A stretch of 20,356 nucleotides of DNA, from assembly GCA_025399215.1 (NCBI GenBank), contig MU621388.1, positions 1-20,356 on the forward strand. The letters are read 5' to 3'. The DNA comes from Globomyces pollinis-pini. Lineage: Eukaryota; Chytridiomycota; Chytridiomycetes; Rhizophydiales; Globomycetaceae. Every line of letters begins with the position of its first letter. The stretch's first letter is position 1. Positions 1-10,200 of this stretch are shown in pieces. A model generated the notes under the pieces. It saw nothing but the letters and a program-made list of their open reading frames with translations, was not told the origin of the DNA and made no database searches. Made by a program: the position numbers and the translations under genes.

Positions 1-131
1 TTGGATTAAACTGGACGCTAAAACAAAGACTCAAAAATGGACTTGGAAGTGGTTGAGGGAATTATGCTACCCAAAAAGTTGATTGGTCATGACCCGGATT
101 CTTTTTAAACCTTCAATTAGGAAAATTGGAT
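1..131. repeat. Near-identical dispersed repeat, left copy
   Basis: These bases match 6243-6373 in the same orientation with a single difference (g at 96, a at the matching site). The match ends abruptly at 131/6373, and on the left it is cut by the window edge, so the true repeat may be longer. Neighbouring related sequence is far more diverged, so this segment was copied or gene-converted recently. No protein could be assigned to it. Confidence 0.95.
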
Positions 132-145
132 TAAATATGTGTCCT

Positions 146-1560
146 GACAGTTTAAATTAGCAATGAATATCAACAAACAAACCGCTACTATTTCAACTGT
201 GATGGTTGTACAATTGAAAATAGAGTCAGCACGGCAAGTTGATATTTTGGATGAAAATGGATCCTAAAACAAACATGGACTGGAAGTGATGAGGGAATTA
301 TGCTACCCAAAAGATTGTTGGCCATGACCCAAAATCTTTTTGGACCATACCTATCACACCCAAACCAGATGTAGCCAGCTCTTGGAAGTTTATAGATCCG
401 GTAATTTTAGAATGGCTTTTGGCAAAGGTTTGACTCTATGGAATCAATTCTTGCTGCCAAAAAGATTGTTGGTTATGACAAAATCTTTTTGGATAGTACC
501 TGTCTCGACCCAGATTCATGAAAGATTTTAGATCTGGTAAATTTATATTGACATTTGGCAAAGGGTTGACTTTGAAATCAGTTCTTGATGGGGAAAGCAA
601 TATTAATGGGAATGTCCTTTATTTACTTGAACTACTTTTATACACAATTACCAAAGCATTCTCTGTCCCACCGATTAGGCCAATAACACATAATCCACTA
701 TTTAAAAAGCAAATTGAAATTTTCATTGACCAAATGTGTTTTTTATGGATATTTCGATATGATACAAACATTTTAGTAACTCCTTATGAAGTGGGATAAA
801 AGCGGAACCTTACCTTACAAATCCCACCCTTCAATGTAGAAAATTGGATTGAAGATGTGTCCCAATACATACTTTTGAATTTAATACCCAGCATATGTGT
901 GATTAGTCAGCTCCTTCCAATGGCACCATTGATTAAACTCGAAAACCTTAATCTCGAATCTAATCAAATAGTCGATGGTACCTATAGTGAACCCAAATCA
1001 TAAAGTCGGCCGAAAATCATAAAATCTGGCACCTAATATTCCGATACGAAAGAAATGTGACTGCCAAATAATCCAAGAATCACCAAGATATTCTGGTCCG
1101 ATGTAGAATGTGACTATCAATTGCATGAAGGAAGATTTTCCTGGCAACATTTTTGTGTTCTGGATCATTTTTCCGAATAAATTAGGTAACTGGTGATCAC
1201 TTGCATGAATTTAAAATTTTCGGTACCATTTCTGATGCGGATATGCATTTGTCTGAACAAATTGGTAACTGGGTTCACTTTAATGATTTTGATATAGATC
1301 ACATATACCGTGTATCAAACAAACTTGGTCATAATAGTGGACAGAAGAATTGTTGCAGAGATTGATAGAAAAGATCTAACAGAAAATTTGGGAAGATATC
1401 ATTAATGAATTAGTTAACAAAGCGTTCAACTACGAATCTTTGCTGAATTTCAATTATACCAATAGAAGAATGGATATAATGCATCAACACATTGGTCATT
1501 TAGATTGAGTACCAAGGTTCTAGAAACTGTTAAAGGCCGAGATGCAATCTATTGTACCAA
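146..1560. repeat. Diverged repeat block A (decayed duplicate of 6140-7035)
   Basis: The block is collinear with 6140-7035 but heavily diverged and broken by indels. Matching landmarks include 'caatgaatat' (161 and 6151), 'tacaattgaaaat' near 210 and 6200, the stretch around 1041-1110 against 6481-6560, and 'caccaagg'-type sequence around 1510 against 6970. Inside it, 240-345 is a poor copy of bases 1-110, and roughly 388-455 and 527-590 are tandem copies about 139 bp apart, sharing a 'ttggcaaagg(t/g)ttgact' core. All long frames carry stops or frameshifts. I see a decayed multicopy element or gene family but cannot name it. Confidence 0.7.
1121..1280. repeat. Diverged 80-bp tandem duplication inside block A
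   Basis: Both halves begin with 'ttgcatgaa' (1121 and 1201) and end with an 'aaatt(a)ggtaactgg' core followed by 'tcac', exactly 80 bp apart. The corresponding place in the other block (about 6565-6630) has only one copy. Because 80 is not a multiple of three, the duplication shifts any reading frame through it, which fits decay of a formerly coding sequence. Confidence 0.65.
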
Positions 1561-2160
1561 GATCACAAAAATTACCGATTCATTGTTATTCAATCAACTA
1601 TGTATTTCAATTACTGGATTATGGCAGTGTCTTGATGACAAAGATGGATTCTAAATCGAGCCTTATGATCGCATTCATATTTTAGCGATAGTCGTTTTGT
1701 GCTAATGTTAGATCTTCATAAGTCTAAAACCATACAAAGCTGGGGCAGCTATTGGTGATATTGATTAAAGCAATACTGGGGATACACCATTCACAAAAGA
1801 CTGTTAGACAAGGACAGATGATCAGCTGCAAATATCATGTCATCTCGAATGAAAATTTGCAACAGGGCGTTGGTTTGCTCACTCAAAGTTTGATTCTAAA
1901 ATCTCAAGAGCGAGAAGAGTAAACTCATGATACCATGTTCCTCGAAATAAAAATGAATTTTACTTATTCTAGAAAATGAAAAATTAAAGTTGAACAAGTG
2001 GAAAAATTAAACATGAAAAGCTACGCGAGCGTTACTGAAAAGCATGGCCTTGTGTTGGGATAACTGGAACAGAAGAGTGCCGTTTGGTACTAACATCAAA
2101 AAACAAGATCCAAACAAAGATTCACGACGAATTATCCAGTTTCATTTGATGGAATAGCTT

Positions 2161-2550
2161 TCAATAGTCTGTAAGGATAAGATACACAAAACAAGTAAGT
2201 ACAACCTGCTGTAGTTTGTTGAGACTTTCAATTTGAATGACTTCGATTCGGTTAAAGCAGGTAAAAAGTGAACAGTAAGTCGACCAATAACACCCAAAGA
2301 TCTCGCGGTTAGCAATGTTAGATTCTGTTTCCATTATCACCAAAGATCTTACGGTTATCAAGAGATCACAAATAAGTACTTGGTGGGAAAGGGTGTCAAT
2401 CAAACCAAAATTCAGTTTACGAGTGTGGAGTTGGCTGGTCACTCTGACAGTTTTAAAATGACTAGGATGTTCGTGGTTGGTCCAAGATGCATAGCTCACT
2501 GATGTTGTAGTGCAGATGTATCTTATAACATATACCGAATCAGTATACAA
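2161..2550 (-). other. Unrecognised open frame of 129 codons, probably not an intact gene
   Basis: This is the longest uninterrupted frame in the left 5 kb, starting with ATG at 2550. I recognise no domain, signal peptide or clear membrane segment. The plus strand is also open over much of the same stretch (2272-2503), followed after one frame change by an open run of about 57 codons ending near 2670 with a CxxC pair. Competing open frames on both strands, and no extension through short introns like those of the real genes, argue for a remnant or chance frame. Confidence 0.2.
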
Positions 2551-4074
2551 ATGTACGAGTTGTAGTTGGAGTTACTCCAATGGAGTATGTGAAACTGCTG
2601 ACCACTACTTTATGTATATGCTTTCACTTTGCGATAAGCGGCAGACGAGTATTGTTGAAGATTTCCCATTATAATTCTGACTGAAATGGTTATGTCGATG
2701 TTTCTATTCTATAAGGTAAGCAATGTTTGAAAGTACATACGTGATTTATTACTTAAACTACCAGTTGTCTCTGAATCTTCGGGTGAGGGATGAATCTATA
2801 TTTGGTTTTACTTCATTAATTTAAAACGATTAAGTAAAGTGGATAATTATGTCGATGGTGATACCTATTTTTCGATTTTTGGATACCACCATTGGCGTAA
2901 TTTTCCACTCCTTCCCTATTCTGGTTTTGCAATGTGGTAGTAATGATATGCTAAACCAGTCGAAACACACCAAGAAATAATCGGATTCTATTGCTTCTTC
3001 GCTAAATATCTAAAAAATCATTTTGATTCTGTATAGTTACCAATTTGTTAGTTTTTGGAATCTCTGTTCATCTTTTTTGGCCATCGAAAGCATGAAACAT
3101 TCAAAACTTGATCCAGCATTCCAAATAGAAGAGAAAACTAAATGATGCAAAGTCTCAATTTGACTCTACAAATTTATCGACATATAAGCAACTCTCCATC
3201 TGACAGAATAGTCATCTTTGTTAACAAGCATAACAATGCTTTCCAATTTCAAACACATTGGATCCTATCATTGGCAATATTCTAGAAAAATAAAGAAACT
3301 TAATGAAAAATTTTAGATAATTTTTGATTTCATTGGAGAATAGTAATATCTTTCCAGCACATACATTACAATAGAGATGAAAATAACAAATCTAGGTGAG
3401 AGTACATGTGTGTAAATCATTTCAATAAATTTCATTGGTGAGTACCTAATAACAATAACATCACTGTCTGTGAGATATCTCCGGACTACATATTTAGCTG
3501 TATCGCATCTCTTGATAATTTCTGGGTTAACTTAGTAACATATCTACAGGCAGGATTACAATATATCTTGATAGCTGCTGTAATTGCTGGTAAAATATAC
3601 CGTTGCTTTGACAACCACAGTTATCTCACCGTAGAATCTTCATTATGAGTCTCTAGAGTTATTAAATTTCCATTCCATATTCATTTTTGAAAAGCTACTC
3701 GCTGCTAATCCATGTTACAGTTCAGAGGAAATGGGTTCAAACTTCCATCTTCAGAATGATTTACACTGCCGCCTAGAGATAAAGCATGTAATTGTAATGG
3801 GCGTACGTAGGAGTTAAATTTTAGTGTAATTTTAATTGGTAGATGGAATCGACACCTTTTTATCCGCATTGGTTGAATAATATTTAAATATAGAATAGAG
3901 ATAAGGAAGTTTTAGATCGCATGTAAACATCACTTTCCATGCACTGTAGTTGCTATTTCGTCAGATTATGGGCACACAAATACCATTGAAGAATTCAAGA
4001 TCATATTGTTCACTGCTATTCATGAGATATTGAATGAACCAAATCATATCATTGATCTTAAGCATATAGTTGGT
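2551..4074. other. Gene-poor AT-rich stretch
   Basis: No frame over about 65 codons is open on either strand, and none can be extended by joining across 25-35 nt GT-AG introns into a recognisable protein. A stop-free run of about 65 codons lies on the minus strand at roughly 3710-3945; it has no recognisable motif. No RNA gene or clear repeat was seen. Confidence 0.5.
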
Positions 4075-4464
4075 TCAATAAATGATAACGTGAAGACATA
4101 ATAAATAGCGGTATCTAACAGTACTTTTAAATTTTGGATTTTCAACGATCCAATCCAAAAATATTGAATATCCATTGACACATTTTAACTGATCATCAAT
4201 TGAAAAATGTAGATGCGGTTGATCTTCCGTATGTCTATCGATATGACATATTAAAGTGAATAATTGTTGCGTATATATACACGACTTGTACATAAAATTA
4301 CTCGATTGAATGGTATATCCGATAATGAAATACTTGGTGTCGTATTCTCCATAGCTGATACTATTTTTATTACCTTTCATCAACAATAGCGATTCCGTGA
4401 TTTTTAATTGAACTGCACGACCTATATATATTCCGATGTCATCTATGCTAAAATTTCCTGCCCG
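4075..4464 (-). other. Unrecognised minus-strand open frame of 103-130 codons
   Basis: The frame has an ATG at 4386 and ends at 4075. It stays open upstream of that ATG to about 4464, so an older exon could have been longer. Another open minus-strand stretch lies just upstream in a different frame (about 4475-4580). The product would be rich in aromatic and beta-prone residues, with no family I recognise. It could be a decayed exon of a lost gene or a chance frame. Nothing recognisable continues downstream. Confidence 0.22.
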
Positions 4465-5033
4465 TCATCAAATTATGATATCCAAGCGTATTCGTTGTAA
4501 ATCGTGTTTTTGATAATCCGCATCGCTTTTAATTCAACAAGATCTAATGAATTGATAAAAACCAATTCCAAATTCTTATGAAGGCTTGAGCATGCTTTCA
4601 TATTAAAAAAAATTATTTCAAAGAACCATTGACGGAGAAATACGGTCGATTCTAATTCTGGATTTGGGTGTCACTATTAATGACCAAGGATCTGTCTACC
4701 AGTGGTAATGGGGTATTCAGAGCAATAATTGATAATATTTCGTTGTGATATACTACATAGAACAGACAGACACCACCAATTGAAATGTTCAACACCAGTC
4801 GGGTTTTTGAATTGCGCCAAATGTAAGGCAATATTAAGTAGAAGTTTATACATATTGACATCATCGTTCTGTTCCCCATCTTTTGGTCCGTTTCAAATTA
4901 TTAAGTTGAAACGCTCAACAACTGGCTGAAATCTTTTTACTTTTCCCCAAACAACGTCAACAACCAAATAATTTTTCGTTATCTCTTTACCATAAGAAAT
5001 AATCAAACTACTTAATCGTAAAAGAATAACACT
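4465..5033. other. Intergenic region and likely promoter of velvet gene 1
   Basis: No convincing gene is present; short overlapping frames on both strands at 4652-4929 show no domain. The last 100 bp before the velvet start codon are AT- and CA-rich, as expected of a 5' leader. No specific regulatory site can be supported. Confidence 0.4.
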
Positions 5034-5662
5034 ATGGCCACTACTGTTAATATTCAAGAGCCACTAAAACTCGAAATATTAGATCAAGCAAACCGAGCAA
5101 GATGTTGTGGGTCTGGAAATTATGACTTTAGGTCTATTAACCCGGTAACTAAAGTTCCTCTCATCGCAAAATAGACTCCAATCCTGAAGCTGAAACATTC
5201 TTCAGAGTCGCCAATATTGTATGAACTGGGGTCTAGATACTGATACTTAGTGATGGCCACTTTTTGGTAACTGCAACTCTATACTCTATTGAACCTGATG
5301 GGCAGCTACAGAAAAAATCAAGAAATAATCTAATTGGGAATACAATTGCAGAATCCCGCAACTTGAATGATTTAACAGGGTCAAGAGGGATTTTCTTTGT
5401 GTTCCCCAACCTGTACATACGAAGGCCAGGATCGTATAAAATACTATACCAGCTTATTAGTATTTTTGGGTTTGTGTTCTTAATTAACTTTGATAGCCCA
5501 AATGGTACCAGTATGATTCCAGAGAGTACTGTTATTGATTCCGTTTTTTCTGATACAGTGTCAGCTTATGCTCCACGATACTACCCTGGAAAGTCAAAAG
5601 TGAGTATGTTACTACGATTCCTAGCTAAACAAACACCTGATTTGAAAACTAGAAATCTGTGA
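5034..5662 (+). CDS. Velvet-domain protein, gene 1
   Basis: This is a complete velvet-family gene. The family (VeA, VelB, VosA, VelC) consists of fungal nuclear DNA-binding regulators of spore development and secondary metabolism that act as dimers. Exons are 5034-5144, 5175-5218, 5251-5469 and 5497-5662, giving 179 aa; the introns are 30, 32 and 27 nt. Signature parts are visible in order: the N-terminal 'ARCCG' followed by 'RSINPTPILKL' (family ARxCG...RRPIDPPPIVQL), a 'LVTATLYS' strand, 'GIFFVFPNLYIRRPG' (family FxFPDLSVRxxG), 'VIDSVFSD' and 'YAPRYYPGK' (family YSAKxFPG). The protein is little more than the domain itself; VelB and VosA are usually much longer. The last exon (166 nt) has the same length as in velvet genes 2 and 3. 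The start is the first ATG ahead of the domain. Which velvet subfamily it belongs to cannot be told, so function is inferred from the family only. Confidence 0.88.
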
Positions 5663-6139
5663 CAACAGTCTGCAGTAGTATTAAAATATAAATAAGTTAC
5701 AAAATACCACATTTTAACAGTGATTCTTCATTTGTTCTTGATCGCAAAATTAGGAACTATACTTGGTTTTATCCTATATGCTAGTAACTCTTCAATGTTC
5801 CTCTACCTAATTACTGAATTTTACAATATTGTCATTCATTATACATGATAATTACATCCGCCAATTGTTTTGCATGGCCTGGCTGTGATGTGATGTAACC
5901 ACGTCGTTTCGAATTTGGACGACTTCCGACCCTTCGGAACGGAACACCAATCAAAAGGGTCAAACAATATTGTTATAATTACTTTTGGATTTGACAGTAC
6001 CTCCTGTGTTCGAAGTTAACTCTTTTAAGCTATTATCCTAAATTTCTACAGGAGAATCGCTTGAAATAACGGAGAAACCTCCAACTATTTTAATTAAACT
6101 AAAAAGAATACTAGAATGTTCTTCCTACTAACAAGAAAG
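5663..6139. other. Intergenic region downstream of velvet gene 1
   Basis: No gene is seen. The stretch holds a locally GC-richer twin hairpin (5903-5939) in otherwise AT-rich DNA, and runs into repeat block B. Confidence 0.5.
5903..5939. other. Two adjoining hairpins
   Basis: The first is a 5-bp stem, GTCGT/ACGAC, at 5903-5907 and 5919-5923 with an 11-nt loop. It is followed without spacing by a 6-bp stem, TTCCGA/TCGGAA, at 5924-5929 and 5934-5939 with a 4-nt CCCT loop. The segment is clearly more GC-rich than its surroundings. It does not fold into a tRNA cloverleaf that I can see. It could be a structured RNA, a 3' processing signal or chance. Confidence 0.4.
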
Positions 6140-7035
6140 TTTACTTTAGCAATGAATATGAACAAAGAAAACGCTTTATAATTTCAATTTGATGGATGTA
6201 CAATTGAAAATGGAGCGAGTACAAGCAAGTTGATTTCATTTTTTGGATTAAACTGGACGCTAAAACAAAGACTCAAAAATGGACTTGGAAGTGGTTGAGG
6301 GAATTATGCTACCCAAAAAGTTGATTGGTCATGACCCAGATTCTTTTTAAACCTTCAATTAGGAAAATTGGATGTAAGATGTGTCCTAATGTTTGATTTT
6401 GGGTGTTATCCGAATGATTAACTCTCTTCGTCTCTTCACCTACTTTCAAAAATTGTACAATGAAACACCTGTTGGATTCTCAAAAGAAACGTGACTGACA
6501 TACAATACAAGAATGAATCTTTGGAATCCAGATTCTCTAGTCCGATTTTGAATGTGGCTATCATTTGCATGAATGAAAGATTTCCGGTAACATTTTTGTT
6601 GTGGAAGAACAAATAGGTAACCGGTTTCACTCTAATATTTATATATAGACCAGATTTACTGGATATCGAACAAGTTATGTCATGAAAGTGGGATGGCATA
6701 TGGAGAATCACTAATTGGCTTTACCTTTTCCCTGATCGATAATACAAGCGATCTACTGGAAAATGTGGGAAGAAATCATCATTGGATTAATTTACAAGTT
6801 TATAAATGCAGTTTGCTTTACTTCCAGACGCAAAATTTGCTCAGCATGTTGAACCAATCCCATCTTTGTTCATATCGCCAACTTTTAGCGATCTCAAACA
6901 GATCAATTAATACAGTAAGGCAGATTTGAATACATAAGATAAATCAACATATTGGCAGTTTCGATCGAGCACCAAGGTACTATGAAAGTGTAAAGTGCTA
7001 AAAAGTAATGTAAGATCACAAAAAATACCGGCCAT
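6140..7035. repeat. Diverged repeat block B, second copy of block A
   Basis: The block is collinear with 146-1560. Bases 6140-6242 match 150-240 and 6243-6373 match 1-131 almost perfectly. Bases 6480-6640 match 1041-1280 with one copy of the 80-bp unit, and 6720-6790 match 1365-1400. Bases 6945-7025 match 1485-1575, including the 'agatcacaaaaa' landmark. Block A is longer because of insertions. Its right end lies just outside the 3' end of the beta-adaptin gene. Confidence 0.7.
6436..6711 (-). pseudogene. Minus-strand frame conserved between repeat blocks, decayed
   Basis: A 91-codon open frame (first codon GTG at 6711, first ATG at 6699) runs antisense through block B. Its central part, with 'LSFMQMIATFKIGLENL', has counterparts in both tandem halves of block A read on the minus strand: 'SFMQLIVTFYIGPEYL' and 'FKFMQVIT'. 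The plus-strand readings of the same stretches are full of stops, so if the repeat ever encoded a protein it was probably on this strand. Upstream the frame meets stops in both blocks. No family is recognised. Confidence 0.3.
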
Positions 7036-7296
7036 TATTATCTAATCTAGCTGCACGTTACGGATACCATCCCATTTTTAGCCATCTTCAAATATGTCAA
7101 TTAGAATCATACGAAGAATGGATATGATGTATAAGGATATTACTCTTCCAAGAACATGTCATTGTATGAATTATGAACACAATTTCTTTTGTACATTTAC
7201 ACAAGAGGAGAAATATCATTTCATTTATCCAAGTTACAAACTCAGAGAGATATTATTTGTAGACGTTACTATTTGTAAAAATTTAGATTATTATAT

Positions 7297-10200
7297 TCAA
7301 GTCCTCATAATCATTTCTAAGGTTTGGTGAAATGCACCCAATAGAATGTGAGACATACTTTTACTGCTAAGAGTTACCAAAAGTCCTTCGACTTGAATTT
7401 CTACCAGTAGCATATGGTTCAACAACTTTACGTATGAATAGTAATATATCTAAAAATAAAATTGAGTTCATAATACCGCTGAATCCACTACCCGTTCGGC
7501 AACCACAAGAATGTTGTTATTTGATAGTTTTGGCTTTATATCTTGACGAGTGATGTTAAAACTGGTTTGATATTCAGGTGTGCTTATATCATCTTTCCAT
7601 AGTTTTAACCAGTCATTTTGTGTTATATGATTAGATTCACTGAATAATACATTCAATGGAATCAGAACTTGAAAATATGAAATTCCTGTATTGTTTTTTA
7701 TCGCTACTTGGAGATCTATAGATTATTAGTTAAACATAATACTGTTGATAGGGTTCATTTGCACAGATATTCCTTCGGATTTAATGGGTAAAGAAGTAGC
7801 CAGTGTTTGATTTGGTAGTAGTTGACCCCCCAAATTCAGAGGTAATCCAGGACATAAACTTAAACTAAACATCAAGGTTTATCCTTCATCTTACGTGTTT
7901 TTGTTAAATAGAATTGCAAAATCAGTCATGACTTCTAAACTCAAGTTTGTAAAAATCATATCCATAAAACAAATTCCATTCTTTCGAGAAACTACAGTTT
8001 AGTAAATTTAATGATTACATCTCCCTTTGATTTCTAAACCTCTACCCAATTGAGATGATAAGAACGTGCTTATGGGTAGTTCAGTAATTTTTGAAGATCC
8101 TTCATTTGCTACTGTTCCCGTTTGAACAATAGGAGACGGTGTGGCCATTGTTTGTGGTGGCTTTGCGACAACAATACCTCCCCCAACTGAGGTTTGAGCA
8201 AATGGATCAAGTGTCACATCTGCGGATGCTGTTAAATTGTAATTTCCACTTGACTGGATATGGGATTGCACACCTTGGCCTACACTGACAGGAGCAAATG
8301 GATTATTTATAGTTGGTGGTTTTGGTTGGATAGGAGCCGCTGTTGGTAGCAAATCACCACTAACTGTATTAGGCACACCACCAAACGGATTGAAAGCCAT
8401 ATTCACATTTGTAGGAGACGGAGCCATAGGACCCAATGATTGTGTACGTATTTGGTTATTGGTGTTTTTATCAATACTCATGGATAATGGAACAGCAGAG
8501 CCAATTGTATTTGATCTTGGCGGTGAAGAATTGTTTAGCAAGGTATTATATCCCATTGGATTGGACACTGGCTGAAACTGGACGGCATTTGCTGTGATAG
8601 GAACAGGTCCGCTTTGTTCATATTGAATCATTTGAACTGGAGATTGCGATCTACCACCTCCAACCAAATTAGGATCCAAAGTGAACAATGCAGAAGGAGA
8701 AACGGGACGCAAATTGTTAGAGTAGTCCCCATCAAACAAATCTAATGGAAGATCGCTAGTGTAATGAACAGTATTGGTGTTGATAGCAAGTTGCGACATT
8801 TGCCCCAATAAATCACGGGTATTTTTTGCTTCAAATTCTTGAGTTTGGTACGGATTAGCCATAGGTGCGACATTCACTTTATTTTCGACCACAGGAATCG
8901 TTGGGAGAGATAAAACTTTGCAAGACTCTTCATGAAGGCGAAGTAATCGACTGCATAATGCTGAATTCATTTTTGGTGGTCGATAAGTGAGTGATGCTAA
9001 TGTACTAATATTGTAAAGTAATCTGCTAAGAATTGCGCCATCTAAATTCTCTGATTCAGTTGTAATTGTAGGTTTTTCGCACAATATAATTTGCTACACT
9101 ATTAGAAATGACTAATACTTTGGCTAAGAGCGGGTCGGATGATAACAGTCTCCAATACATAAATCCCCGATCACGCAAATCCGGATTATCTACTTCTTCA
9201 GTGGAATATTTTAAAATTCGTGGAACTAAAGATTGTCCAACAGTAGGTCGTTTGATAAACAACTTGACAACAGCCGTCAAAAGTGATAACTGTACCATCG
9301 GGACATCTTCTTTGAAAGTATCTAGAAAAACGGTAAGAAGTTCATGAGCGTTCTCAATTCTATCCGCATATTGTCCAATTATCCATATCATGGAAGACTT
9401 CGCTTCCGGTTCTTCTAAACTGCCTAAATTTTCGCACAATACACTAATCACAGATTCAAATCGATTTGGATATTTTCTGAAAATATCCTGATACATTTAA
9501 TAGTCAAAATCTTACTTTGATGACTATAATGGCTTCTTGAACAACATAATCTACTTTGGTTTGAATCATTTCCACCAAGGTCTCTACACATTTATCAGCC
9601 GCAGTAGCAATTTTAATGGCACAACGGCCAATCGATCTGACACTTTTTCGAACAAAATCGATGTCTATCTCCGATGCATACCTAAACTTTCAGGTATAAT
9701 GCTCACTTTACTCTTTCAATTCTGCCAGTACGGTGAAAATATTTGTTTCATCAGCTAATTGAAACATAATTTCCAATTTAGAGAGTTTGACATAAATTGG
9801 ATCGTTGTACTTGCAGAAAAAGACCTTGATTTCATTTTTCAAGAAGTCTTTGTGTTTTTGTAAAATCAATTGAATATTTTTCAAAGCTACATATTGAATT
9901 TCTGGTCTAGCATGAAGTTGAGTAACTAGAACTATTAGAAATTTCAAAAGTTTACCTAGAGGAGGACCACATTTTTTCAAAAAGTTTTTCATGGCAATTG
10001 GATTCGTTAGAAAACTCGATAAGTAAATCATTATCCGTACTGCTGCCATTACTACTGACGAATTAGAATGTTGTAATCGTGGAGACACTCTATCACATAG
10101 AAGCTCTGCATCCAAAGGATCTTCTGGACATACAGTTAACACTGCTTCTAGAATATAGCATTGGCTCCATCTTCAACGTTAGTTTTCTTTAACATTACTC

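Noticed and set aside
527..620. Resemblance of a short frame to the start of ribosomal protein eL30
   Set aside because: Only a handful of residues match, the rest of the protein is absent, and the sequence is part of the degenerate tandem array.
2500..2670. Resemblance to the zinc-ribbon region of replication protein A large subunit
   Set aside because: Only one CxxC pair and a few scattered residues fit, and a frame change is needed; too weak to call.
5231..5250. A 20-nt second intron in velvet gene 1
   Set aside because: A 32-nt intron (5219-5250) with a better donor uses the same acceptor, keeps the frame and sits at the same codon and phase as in velvet gene 2.
5233..5418. Minus-strand frame inside velvet gene 1, and a similar-looking plus-strand frame at 20109-20342
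   Set aside because: Both are antisense shadows of velvet exons. Their mutual similarity was useful because it exposed velvet gene 3 on the minus strand.
7094..7330. 78-codon plus-strand open frame
   Set aside because: It overlaps the last exon of beta-adaptin on the other strand, whose C-terminal residues fit the appendage domain; the plus frame has no recognisable content.
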